From an uncultured Marvinbryantia sp. (GTDB lineage Bacteria; Bacillota; Clostridia; Lachnospirales; Lachnospiraceae), in assembly GCA_937915375.1 (NCBI GenBank), contig CALDMO010000007.1:1-26163 (forward strand): 26,163 bases of DNA. Direction: 5' to 3'. The notes below the pieces were generated by a model that worked only from the letters and a program-made list of their open reading frames with translations, did no database searches and had not been told where the DNA came from. Each line of letters starts with the position of its first letter. Positions within the stretch are counted from its first letter, which is position 1. Shown piece by piece: positions 8,160 through 14,724 of the stretch. A program made the translations under genes and the position numbers.

Positions 8160-8209
8160 AAAAACAAAACAGAACAACACTCCGAGCCTTATCGGAATAC
8201 TGTCCTGCC
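8160..8209 (-). terminator. Leader terminator (attenuator) before the GDPD operon
   Basis: Minus-strand stem of up to 18 pairs: arm 8209-8192 (GGCAGGACAGTATTCCGA), loop TAAGGC, arm 8185-8168 (TCGGAGTGTTGTTCTGTT), containing several G-U pairs, followed by TTGTTTTT (8167-8160). It lies between the predicted promoter and the ribosome binding site, so transcripts would stop before GDPD unless antitermination occurs. The 15-base box at 8208-8222 starts just upstream and runs into the left arm. This is the arrangement known for GlpP-controlled glp leaders in Bacillus; glpP is present at 11366-11941. Confidence 0.85.
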
Positions 8210-8222
8210 ATCTCCACTCTCT
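8208..8222 (-). promoter_or_regulatory. Shared leader box, copy 1 (candidate GlpP RNA target)
   Basis: AGAGAGTGGAGATGG on the minus strand, identical at 12 of 15 positions to the box at 14610-14624 in the only other terminator-bearing leader that I found. Both end in the left arm of the terminator stem and both lie about 20 bases after the predicted transcription start. GlpP binding is inferred. Confidence 0.6.
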
Positions 8223-8248
8223 CGGCATATTTGTCTTCGTTGATATAT

Positions 8249-8277
8249 AATCTAACACACTTTTGTAGAAAATGCAA
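8249..8277 (-). promoter_or_regulatory. Candidate promoter of the GDPD operon
   Basis: TTGCAT (8272-8277), 17-base spacer, TAGATT (8249-8254) on the minus strand. The match is modest, but it places the start near 8242, just upstream of the leader box, as in the dehydrogenase operon. Confidence 0.4.
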
Positions 8278-8474
8278 TATTATTTTATTATTTTTATCTT
8301 ATTTTTTGTTCTATTTTCGTTATTTTTTTATCAAATTATGTACTGCTCAAAATTTCAATCATCTTTTTACACAGTTTTTCACTTTTTTTCATCCACTTTC
8401 CTTTAAAAATTACCATTCGACATCTTTTGTTCATTATACCCAAAATCAACCCCTTGTTTTCTATCTTTTCGACA

Positions 8475-8501
8475 TTGTGTTTCCATCCAAAAAGATATAA
8501 T
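8475..8501 (+). promoter_or_regulatory. Candidate promoter of the membrane hydrolase gene
   Basis: Perfect TATAAT at 8496-8501. The -35 is weak: TTGTGT (8475-8480) with a 15-base spacer. A GTTTCCATC half-site at 8479-8487 lies inside the promoter and recurs in the palindrome downstream. Confidence 0.5.
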
Positions 8502-8517
8502 ATGTTTTTACAATAAT

Positions 8518-8538
8518 ATTGTTTCCATCGGAAACAAT
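8518..8538. promoter_or_regulatory. Operator-like palindrome before the hydrolase gene
   Basis: Perfect inverted repeat with 9-base arms, ATTGTTTCC and GGAAACAAT, around a 3-base centre. It lies about 10 bases after the predicted start and just before the ribosome binding site AAGGAGG (8545-8551). Size and symmetry fit a dimeric repressor of the TetR or MarR type; the MarR protein encoded 2.2 kb downstream is a candidate. Confidence 0.65.
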
Positions 8539-8561
8539 TAATGCAAGGAGGATGTCTTATC

Positions 8562-10667
8562 ATGAAAGACAAAACAAAAGTACCATGGAGAATGCTTGCC
8601 ATTGCACTCGTTTTGATTCTGACGGGAAGTTTTCTGGCCAGTATGCTCCACACCTCGTTCTTTCAGGTCAAAATCAGCGAAATTGAATTTGATACTGAAC
8701 GAGGAACATTAAACGGTCTTCTCTACATGCCGAAAGGGGCAGGTGAAGATGATCCAAGACCGGTTATTGTAACGACACACGGATATCTTAACACCAAAGA
8801 AATGCAGGACGCGCCTGCCATCGAAATGTCGCGCCGCGGCTATATCGTTCTGGCTCTGGATATGTATGATCATGGAGATTCCAGATGGGCGGCGGACATT
8901 CCGGTTGGAGGTCAGTTCGGTACATTCTGGATTTATTCCCAGTTTGACGCTGCAAACTATATGGCGCAGCAGCCCTATACCAAACATGACGAAAACGGAA
9001 ATGCCTATGTAGCGGTAAGCGGTCATTCCATGGGCGGTTTCTCTACCCTGGTTTCCATGTATCTGGACGAAATGAATGCTCTGCAGACCGGAGCCCGCTC
9101 CATTTACGCAGGTATTTCCGTTGGCGCGGATTTCTCTTATGCTTCTGCACTGGCACCTCAGGAAGAAATCATGGCGGCATTTGGCGATCGAACAGTCGGT
9201 ATGATCTGCGCCCACTATGATGAATTTTTCTTTAATAAATCAGAAGAAGAAAAAACAGAAGCCGAAAAGAAAATTCAGGGTACTGTCACATATAAAGATT
9301 TCGCAGCAACAAATTCTGGAAAAATGTTTCTGGGCATTGCAGGACAGGAAGAAGCTGCAAATGCCGGTGAATTTTATACCGTTGCTTCCGGCGACGTAAT
9401 GCACGAAGGAAAAACTGTACGCGCATCACAGGAAGCACAGCATATCATTTACACGCCAAATGAAACCCATCCGTGGAATCATTTTTCAGGAGAAACAACC
9501 GGAAATCTGATTGATTTTTATGCGAAGGCCTTTGAAGGTGTCACTTCTCCGAATCAGGCAAACGCAGATCTTCCTGCTTCCAGCCAGATCTGGTTCTGGA
9601 AAGAAGTATGCAACCTGATCGCAATGATCGGATTCTTCCTGCTGATCGTACCGCTGGCTTCTCTTCTGCTGCAGGCTCCATTCTTCAAAACGGCAGTTAC
9701 GGAAGAAGTCCCGGTAGTAGCCGCTCCGAAAAACAACGCACAAAAAGCAGCATTCTGGATCAGCATCGCTGCCAGTGTACTTTATCCGGCAGTACTTTTC
9801 CCGACATTGATGGATAAACAGGCATCCGGTTTAAATGTTCTGTTTGTTCTGAGCTGTATCGCCTGTGTCGGCGGCTGCATTATAGCCGCAGTCAGCCTTC
9901 ACAAAGATCAAAAAGGACAGGCATGCGCAGGTGCGGGAGCTGCGATCGTATCTCTGATCGCGGCGCTGGTATTCCGTTTTGCCGGAAAAATTCTTCCTCT
10001 TAGTCAGACATTCAACGAGCCGACCACAAATCAAATTGCCTACTGGGCAATTGCCTGCGGTCTAATCGCATTGATCATCCTGCTGTTTTTCTATGCACTC
10101 TCCAAAAAGGCACAGGGAACACAGGCAAAAGATTATGGTGTACGCCTCAATATCAAAGCAATCGCTGCAAGTTTTTGCACCGCAGTCACAGCGGTAGCAG
10201 TAGCCTACCTGCTTCTTTTCCTTATACAGGGAATATTCGGAACAGATTTCCGTTTCTGGACGTTGGCTGTCCGTACATTTAAAACTGAACATCTGATAAC
10301 CGCGCTGAAATATATGCCGTTTTTCTTTATCTACTATGCAATCAATGTTGTTGCACTGAATGCTAATACACGCGAAAAACGTTTTGGAACCCTGTTTGCC
10401 GTTTTACTAAATATCGGCGGTCTGCTCCTATGGATGGCGCTTCAGTACGGACTCGATTTTGCAACCGGAAAAGCATTGTATCCGAATCAGGCGCTGAACG
10501 GTATCCTGTTGTTCGCAACCGTACCATGTCTCGGTGTTGCAGCCGTTTACGCAAAAAAATTATTTGACAGAACCAACAATGTATGGTTAGCATCTTTTGT
10601 AAACACCATGCTGTTCACAATGATTACTGCTGCAAACACAGCCTTATTCTGGAACATGGTACCATAA
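8562..10667 (+). CDS. Membrane-anchored alpha/beta hydrolase with C-terminal polytopic domain
   Basis: 701 residues. A short basic N-terminus and one membrane anchor (about 11-31) precede an alpha/beta hydrolase domain (about 40-325), probably outside the cell. Catalytic features: THGYLN oxyanion region (72-77), DMYDHGDS (100-107), nucleophile elbow GHSMGG with Ser156, and a late His (His303 or His307 in THPWNHF). The C-terminal half (345-701) has about eight to nine hydrophobic segments and no motif that I recognise. ATG 8562 is set by AAGGAGG 10 bases upstream; an earlier ATG at 8541 overlaps nothing useful. Substrate unknown; esterase, lipase or peptidase are all possible. Divergent from the GDPD operon, followed by a MarR gene. 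Confidence 0.85.
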   Translation: MKDKTKVPWRMLAIALVLILTGSFLASMLHTSFFQVKISEIEFDTERGTLNGLLYMPKGAGEDDPRPVIVTTHGYLNTKEMQDAPAIEMSRRGYIVLALDMYDHGDSRWAADIPVGGQFGTFWIYSQFDAANYMAQQPYTKHDENGNAYVAVSGHSMGGFSTLVSMYLDEMNALQTGARSIYAGISVGADFSYASALAPQEEIMAAFGDRTVGMICAHYDEFFFNKSEEEKTEAEKKIQGTVTYKDFAATNSGKMFLGIAGQEEAANAGEFYTVASGDVMHEGKTVRASQEAQHIIYTPNETHPWNHFSGETTGNLIDFYAKAFEGVTSPNQANADLPASSQIWFWKEVCNLIAMIGFFLLIVPLASLLLQAPFFKTAVTEEVPVVAAPKNNAQKAAFWISIAASVLYPAVLFPTLMDKQASGLNVLFVLSCIACVGGCIIAAVSLHKDQKGQACAGAGAAIVSLIAALVFRFAGKILPLSQTFNEPTTNQIAYWAIACGLIALIILLFFYALSKKAQGTQAKDYGVRLNIKAIAASFCTAVTAVAVAYLLLFLIQGIFGTDFRFWTLAVRTFKTEHLITALKYMPFFFIYYAINVVALNANTREKRFGTLFAVLLNIGGLLLWMALQYGLDFATGKALYPNQALNGILLFATVPCLGVAAVYAKKLFDRTNNVWLASFVNTMLFTMITAANTALFWNMVP

Positions 10668-10674
10668 AAACCTA

Positions 10675-10703
10675 TTGAGAATCTGCGGCATAATTGGTAT
10701 ACT
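10675..10703 (+). promoter_or_regulatory. Promoter of the marR-type gene
   Basis: TTGAGA (10675-10680), 17-base spacer ending TGG, TATACT (10698-10703): a near-consensus extended -10 promoter 8 bases after the hydrolase stop. The regulator can therefore be transcribed independently. Confidence 0.75.
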
Positions 10704-10718
10704 AAGTCCATAATAAAA

Positions 10719-10754
10719 CAGCGGTTCTTCCTAAAAGCTAAGGCAGAACCGCTG
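10719..10754 (+). other. Hairpin in the 5' leader of the marR-type gene
   Basis: Perfect 10-bp stem CAGCGGTTCT/AGAACCGCTG with a 16-base loop, lying between the predicted start (about 10710) and the ribosome binding site. No T run follows on the plus strand, so it is not a terminator in this direction; on the minus strand TTTTATTATGG follows, so it could stop antisense transcripts. Confidence 0.7.
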
Positions 10755-10780
10755 TCTGACAAGAGGTGGAATGGCATAAA

Positions 10781-11287
10781 ATGAAATTGGAATGGATGGG
10801 GGAATATCGTGAATTTGTAGAGCAGTTAATAAAATACTGTAACTACTACACACAATCCTATAAAAAAGAAAATTATTACGGAACAGAAATACCAATCTCT
10901 TTTGAACAGATACAGGTAGTAGAATACATTCTGGAAAATGAAGAACGACAGCAGAACATGAGTGAGGTGGCTTCCCGGCTCGGAATCACACTCAGCAATT
11001 TTTCAAAACTGACGAATAAGCTGGTGACGAAAGGACTGCTGGAAAAATTTCATACAGAAGATAACAAAAAAGAGATTATCGTTCTGGTAACCGAATATGG
11101 AAAAATGATTTACCAACAATATGCAAAAACTATTTATGAAGGTCATTTTAAGGCAATGTTTGAAGCGGGGGATGCCCTTCCAAAAGAATATCTGCCGGTT
11201 GTCTGCAAAATGATCGGCAGCGGACTGCAAAAACCGAAAAAAAAGCCGCCAAAAGAAAAAGTTCTGATTCCGATAGAAAAAAAATAG
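10781..11287 (+). CDS. MarR-family transcriptional regulator
   Basis: 168-residue winged-helix protein. Recognition region NMSEVASRLGITLSNFSKLTNKLVTKGLLEKF (about 59-90) is a typical MarR helix-turn-helix, followed by a wing with charged turn HTEDNKKEIIVLVTEYG (91-107). N- and C-terminal helices would form the dimer interface; the C-terminal tail is very Lys/Pro rich. A GTG at 10766 lies within the Shine-Dalgarno AGAGGTGG, so ATG 10781 is preferred, 11 bases downstream. Between them sits a three-codon frame ATG GCA TAA. Likely controls the neighbouring hydrolase and itself, perhaps in response to a small hydrophobic ligand; the ligand is unknown. Confidence 0.9.
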   Translation: MKLEWMGEYREFVEQLIKYCNYYTQSYKKENYYGTEIPISFEQIQVVEYILENEERQQNMSEVASRLGITLSNFSKLTNKLVTKGLLEKFHTEDNKKEIIVLVTEYGKMIYQQYAKTIYEGHFKAMFEAGDALPKEYLPVVCKMIGSGLQKPKKKPPKEKVLIPIEKK

Positions 11288-11301
11288 TATTTCAATTACT
11301 A

Positions 11302-11350
11302 AGGGTGACGTAAAATCTCAAGAAAAAGACTTTACGCCACCCTCATTTTA
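11302..11350. terminator. Bidirectional terminator between marR and glpP
   Basis: Stem of 13 positions with one mismatch (AGGGTG-CGTAAA with TTTACG-CACCCT; arms 11302-11314, 11331-11343). ATTTTAT follows on the plus strand. It separates two convergent genes; the T run on the minus side is poor. Confidence 0.75.
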
Positions 11351-11365
11351 TACCCTTATCCCCCT

Positions 11366-11941
11366 TTATATGAACCAGACATCCTGATTCGTTGCGGAAA
11401 TCGCTGTAGCTCCGGCATTCAAGGCTGCCATCGTATCTTCCTTATCAGTAATCATACCGCCCGCAATCACCGGCACTTTTCCCTCAATAAAGCTGCAAAG
11501 CTTGGAAATTACCTTCGGCATCGCGCCCGGAATAATCTCAATCATATCCGGTCGGATATTCTCAATCTGTTTTCTGACATTATCATACGCCATGGAATCC
11601 AGCATAAAAAATCTCATAATCGCGAAAAAACCCAACTCCCGCGCCTGTTTGATCAAAGCCGGTTTTGTTGAAATAATTCCATCTGCCGTTGTTACCTGAT
11701 GGATATAATTAACCGTCACTTCCCTGCTGCTCAAGCCGGAGATTAAATCCAAATGAACAAATACTGTTTTCCCGGCTTTTTTCAAACGCGCCACAATATC
11801 TCCAATCGTACAAATGTCACCATAAAGCACAAATACGATCTGAATTTCCGATTCCAGACATCTGCTTAAACCTTTTTCATCTTTTATCGCTGCGATCACC
11901 GGACAGTCTTCAAACTGTTCTACAATCTCGCCATGTTCCAT
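11366..11941 (-). CDS. glpP: Glycerol-3-phosphate-responsive antiterminator GlpP
   Basis: 191 residues, the usual length for GlpP (about 190 in Bacillus). TIM-barrel-like RNA-binding regulator that, with glycerol-3-phosphate, prevents termination in glp leaders. Diagnostic stretches: CPVIAAIKDEKGLSRCLES near the N-terminus, VHLDLISGLSS, DGIISTKPALIKQARELG, MIEIIPGAMPKVI and PVIAGGMITDKED near the C-terminus. The frame is open up to 12067, but ATG 11941 has GGAGG exactly 5 bases upstream (11947-11951), and this start gives the family length. It follows the malic enzyme gene by 128 bases that contain overlapping hairpins. Targets are probably the two leader terminators at 8160-8209 and 14568-14614. 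Confidence 0.96.
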   Translation of the reverse strand: MEHGEIVEQFEDCPVIAAIKDEKGLSRCLESEIQIVFVLYGDICTIGDIVARLKKAGKTVFVHLDLISGLSSREVTVNYIHQVTTADGIISTKPALIKQARELGFFAIMRFFMLDSMAYDNVRKQIENIRPDMIEIIPGAMPKVISKLCSFIEGKVPVIAGGMITDKEDTMAALNAGATAISATNQDVWFI

Positions 11942-11996
11942 CTTATCCTCCATGTATCTTTGATACAATTTTTTCAAACCTACCACACTGCCGCCT

Positions 11997-12044
11997 AAAA
12001 AACAATATGGCAATGGGCATTGCCGTCCTGAAACAACAATGCCC
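11997..12044 (-). terminator. Overlapping hairpins between malic enzyme and glpP
   Basis: Two mutually exclusive minus-strand stems share CAATGCCC. Stem A: GGGCATTG (12044-12037) with CAATGCCC (12022-12015). Stem B: GGCAAT (12024-12019) with ATTGCC (12014-12009), followed after ATATTG by TTTTTT (12002-11997). Stem B resembles a weak terminator and stem A would prevent it. Could be partial termination after the malic enzyme gene or an attenuator for glpP. Confidence 0.5.
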
Positions 12045-12069
12045 GCTTTAGAAAAATGAGTAACCACAA

Positions 12070-13245
12070 TTAGATTCTTGCCACGCCAGTATCTCTTGCC
12101 GCTTTTGCAACTGCAGCTGCAACCGCTTTTCCTACTCTCGGATCAAACGCTTTCGGAATAATATATTCCGGTGACAATTCTTCGTCAGAAATCAGGTCTG
12201 CCAGAGCCTGCGCTGCTGCCATCTTCATTTCTTCATTAATATCTTTTGCGCGAACATCAAATGTACCGCGGAAAACACCCGGGAATGCCAGAACGTTGTT
12301 GATCTGGTTCGGGAAATCACTTCTTCCTGTTGCAATTACTTTTGCTCCGCCTGCTTTTGCCTCATCCGGGAAAATTTCCGGTGTCGGGTTTGCGCATGCA
12401 AAGATAATCGCATCTTTATTCATAGTTTTCACCATCTCGGTTGTCACCTGACCCGGTGCGGAAACACCGATAAATACGTCAGCGCCTACCAGCATTTCAG
12501 CCAGCGTACCCTGTTTTTTATCTTTGTTTGTGAGCTGAGCCATCTCTTCTTTGATCCAGTTCATACCCTTTTCACGTCCTGCGTAAATTGCGCCGGTACG
12601 GTCACACATCGTTACATTTTCAAAACCTGCGGACAGAAGCAGTTTTACAATAGATACTGCTGCCGCACCTGCACCGGAAGTAACGATCTTCACATCTTCT
12701 TTTTTCTTTCCAACAACTCTCAACGCATTTAACAGACCTGCAAGTGTAATGATCGCAGTTCCATGCTGATCATCATGGAAAATCGGAATATCACATTTTT
12801 CTTTCAGCTTACGCTCAATTTCAAAGCAGCGCGGTGCAGAAATATCTTCCAGATTGATTCCTCCGAAAGAACCAGACATCAGATATACTGCATTTACGAA
12901 CTCATCTACATCTTTTGTTTTCAAACACAGCGGAAATGCATCTACATCACCGAAGGATTTGAACAGCACACATTTTCCTTCCATAACCGGCATACCTGCT
13001 TCCGGACCGATATCTCCAAGTCCAAGCACCGCTGAACCGTCTGTGATTACTGCGCACAGATTGTGACGTCTGGTCAGATCATAACTCTTATTTACATCCT
13101 TCTGAATCTCCAGGCACGGCTGAGCAACACCCGGTGTATATGCCAAAGACAGATCGTCTTTTGTTGCAACCGGAACGGTACTTACCACTTCAATTTTACC
13201 TTTCCATTCTCCATGAAGTCTTAAAGACTCTTTTGCATAATCCAT
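12070..13245 (-). CDS. NAD(P)-dependent malic enzyme (decarboxylating)
   Basis: 391 residues, the short bacterial malic enzyme form without a phosphotransacetylase tail. Converts malate to pyruvate and CO2 with reduction of NAD(P). Catalytic Tyr36 in LAYTPGVA, Lys91 in MEGKCVLFKSFGDVDAFP, divalent metal ligands in NLEDI (131-135) and FHDDQHGTA (156-164), Rossmann motif SGAGAAA (190-196), and CANPTPEIFPDEA. Start supported by AGGAGG. Cofactor preference cannot be called from sequence. It lies between an Ldh_2-type dehydrogenase and glpP, suggesting that malate/pyruvate interconversion is co-expressed with the glycerol-3-phosphate sensor. Confidence 0.96.
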   Translation of the reverse strand: MDYAKESLRLHGEWKGKIEVVSTVPVATKDDLSLAYTPGVAQPCLEIQKDVNKSYDLTRRHNLCAVITDGSAVLGLGDIGPEAGMPVMEGKCVLFKSFGDVDAFPLCLKTKDVDEFVNAVYLMSGSFGGINLEDISAPRCFEIERKLKEKCDIPIFHDDQHGTAIITLAGLLNALRVVGKKKEDVKIVTSGAGAAAVSIVKLLLSAGFENVTMCDRTGAIYAGREKGMNWIKEEMAQLTNKDKKQGTLAEMLVGADVFIGVSAPGQVTTEMVKTMNKDAIIFACANPTPEIFPDEAKAGGAKVIATGRSDFPNQINNVLAFPGVFRGTFDVRAKDINEEMKMAAAQALADLISDEELSPEYIIPKAFDPRVGKAVAAAVAKAARDTGVARI

Positions 13246-13285
13246 TTTTATTTCCTCCTAAATAAATTGTAATTTTATTGGAAAA

Positions 13286-13298
13286 CCGCAATTTGCGG
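13286..13298 (-). other. Short palindromic stem before malic enzyme
   Basis: CCGCAA-A-TTGCGG read on the minus strand, followed by TTTTCC. Second stem in the 112-base dehydrogenase-malic enzyme gap; weak terminator at most. Confidence 0.4.
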
Positions 13299-13321
13299 CA
13301 TCACTGCCTTTTCAGCACTTT

Positions 13322-13349
13322 AGGAGAATCCGGCATGCCGAATTCTCCT
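13322..13349 (-). other. Strong intercistronic hairpin after the dehydrogenase gene
   Basis: AGGAGAAT-CGGC / GCCG-ATTCTCCT with one internal mismatch and a two-base loop. No T run follows on the minus strand, so probably mRNA stabilisation or differential expression of the two genes. Confidence 0.6.
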
Positions 13350-13357
13350 GTGTATGT

Positions 13358-14476
13358 TTAATCTTCAAAATCAAAATGGAACTGTGTCAGTCCAAGCTCA
13401 TCTCTGAGCTGGATGAACTCTTTCTGTACGGCTTCCGTTACCGGAACGCCCTTGTCCTTACGATACAGCCATACGTCATGCTCTTTTTCACCTGCGGTGT
13501 AGATTCTTTCCTGACCCGGAGCTTTTTCGGAATTACGCAGCGCTCTTAAAATATCGCCTGCTGTTTTCTTGAACGCTTCCGCTCCCATAAATGCTTCTGT
13601 ATCGATCGCGATAAAGAAATGACCCAGATGATACGGACGGATCTTTCCTTCTTCATCCTTTCCGTCAAGATCTTTCAGGAACAGACCGGACTGCAGTGCT
13701 GCGGAGAGCAGTTCAACAACTACCGCATAGCCATATCCCTTATAACCGGCAAACAGTTCACCAATACCGCCAAGCGGTGCAAGCGCTGCTTTATTGCTGC
13801 GGATATCTTTAAGAATCTGCGCGCTGTCTGTCATCTCGGATCCATCTCTGCCGATTACCATACCAGCCGGTGTTTCATGACCGATACGCGCATAATATTC
13901 AATCTTACCATTCTGAATGATCGATGTTGCACAGTCAAGGCAGAATGGGAATTCTTCGTCTGTCGGCATAGAGAATGTCAGAGGATTGGTTCCCAGCATA
14001 TTTTCCACACCAAAGGTCGGAGCGATTGACGGTCTCGCATTTGTTCCGGAGATACCGATCATATTTTCTTTCGCCGCAAGGCCTGTCCAATAACCGGCGA
14101 TTCCGTAATGGGAGGAATTTCTCACAGCTACCATACCCATACCGTACTTACGCGCTTTTTCGATACACATATCCATCGCTTTTTTGCTGGCCACCATACC
14201 CATACCGTCATTTGCGTCAAGAACTGCCGTCGTTGGCGTTTCTTTCAGAATGTCGATCTTGGTAACCGGATTGAGGATACCCTGACGGATGCGGTCGATA
14301 TAAATCGGTTTGAAACGGTTACAGCCATGACTCTCAATACCTCGTCTGTCACTTTCCATCAGAACGTCTGAGCAAAGTCTTGCATCTTCTTCCGGCACGC
14401 CCATCTTCATGAACACCGCTGTCATAAAATCATCCACCTGTTTCCACGGCACGAAAGGTCTTGTTTCTTTTTCCAT
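13358..14476 (-). CDS. Ldh_2-family NAD(P)-dependent malate/L-lactate-type dehydrogenase
   Basis: 372 residues of the Ldh_2 oxidoreductase family (malate, L-lactate, ureidoglycolate and related 2-hydroxyacid dehydrogenases), which is unrelated to Rossmann-type LDH/MDH. Landmarks: ESDRRGIESHGCNRF with His50, RNSSHYGIAGYW with His123 (120-130), LGTNPLTFSMP (161-171), GGIGELFAGYKGYGYAVVVELL. Start supported by AGGAGG. The exact substrate is not determined; the malic enzyme next door favours malate/oxaloacetate. Preceded by a 160-base leader with a promoter and terminator (14568-14676), so the operon is controlled by attenuation. Confidence 0.9.
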   Translation of the reverse strand: MEKETRPFVPWKQVDDFMTAVFMKMGVPEEDARLCSDVLMESDRRGIESHGCNRFKPIYIDRIRQGILNPVTKIDILKETPTTAVLDANDGMGMVASKKAMDMCIEKARKYGMGMVAVRNSSHYGIAGYWTGLAAKENMIGISGTNARPSIAPTFGVENMLGTNPLTFSMPTDEEFPFCLDCATSIIQNGKIEYYARIGHETPAGMVIGRDGSEMTDSAQILKDIRSNKAALAPLGGIGELFAGYKGYGYAVVVELLSAALQSGLFLKDLDGKDEEGKIRPYHLGHFFIAIDTEAFMGAEAFKKTAGDILRALRNSEKAPGQERIYTAGEKEHDVWLYRKDKGVPVTEAVQKEFIQLRDELGLTQFHFDFED

Positions 14477-14567
14477 AAGTAAAACCTCCTAAAATCATAT
14501 AATTTTGCGGGATACGCCCGTCTTTCCACGATCACCGCGAAGCGCGGGAGAGTTTCCATATTTCTTG

Positions 14568-14614
14568 AAAAAAAGGGCGATGTTATGAAACACTACGTGA
14601 TTCATTGCACCGCC
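14568..14614 (-). terminator. Leader terminator (attenuator) before the dehydrogenase operon
   Basis: Minus-strand GGCGGTG (14614-14608) pairs with CATCGCC (14582-14576) with one G-U pair, enclosing a second stem (ATGAA-CAC / GTG-TTCAT), then TTTTTTT (14574-14568). It lies after a near-consensus promoter and about 90 bases before the first start codon, so it acts on this operon and not on an upstream gene. Confidence 0.85.
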
Positions 14615-14624
14615 TCTACTCTCT
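14610..14624 (-). promoter_or_regulatory. Shared leader box, copy 2 (candidate GlpP RNA target)
   Basis: AGAGAGTAGAGGCGG on the minus strand, 12 of 15 identical to 8208-8222. It runs into the left arm of the terminator in the same way as copy 1. Since glpP is the third gene of this operon, binding here would be autoregulation; this is inferred. Confidence 0.6.
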
Positions 14625-14647
14625 TGCAACTTCATTAGCTTGTATAA

Positions 14648-14676
14648 AATATACCATTTTTTTTCGTCTTCGTCAA
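14648..14676 (-). promoter_or_regulatory. Promoter of the dehydrogenase-malic enzyme-glpP operon
   Basis: TTGACG (14671-14676), 17-base spacer ending in TGG, TATATT (14648-14653): near-consensus with extended -10. Confidence 0.85.
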
Positions 14677-14724
14677 GTTCTTTTTTGCATTTTCACGGAA
14701 TTTTATAATCTTTTCTATCAATCC

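Larger units (their letters stand above)
14548..14647 (-). promoter_or_regulatory. Structured 5' leader of the dehydrogenase-malic enzyme-glpP operon
   Basis: From the predicted start near 14641 the RNA carries the shared box, the terminator stem, and then ACTCTC (14553-14548), which can pair with GAGAGT inside the box (14623-14618). Further downstream are stems CCGCG-CTT-CGCGG and CGGG-CGTAT-CCCG. No known riboswitch core or T-box motif was recognised. A stem between box and ACTCTC would enclose the terminator rather than replace it. Confidence 0.5.

Noticed and set aside
8122..8277. N-terminal extension of GDPD to 8277
   Set aside because: It would translate the terminator hairpin; the HRG motif normally lies a few residues from the start, and ATG 8121 has an AAAGGAG site.
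7564..8500. Plus-strand frames antisense to the GDPD gene and its leader
   Set aside because: Composition typical of antisense shadows; GDPD motifs on the other strand are unambiguous.
11942..12067. N-terminal extension of GlpP to 12067
   Set aside because: The extra residues match no GlpP feature, the region holds hairpins, and the internal ATG with GGAGG gives the normal length.
14530..14560. T-box leader, suggested by CCGCG near a structured leader
   Set aside because: No T-box sequence of the GGTGGNACCGCG type and no specifier stem could be found.
14548..14640. THF or lysine riboswitch, suggested by GAGAGTAGA at the start of the leader
   Set aside because: Only the first few bases resemble these classes; the conserved core segments are missing.
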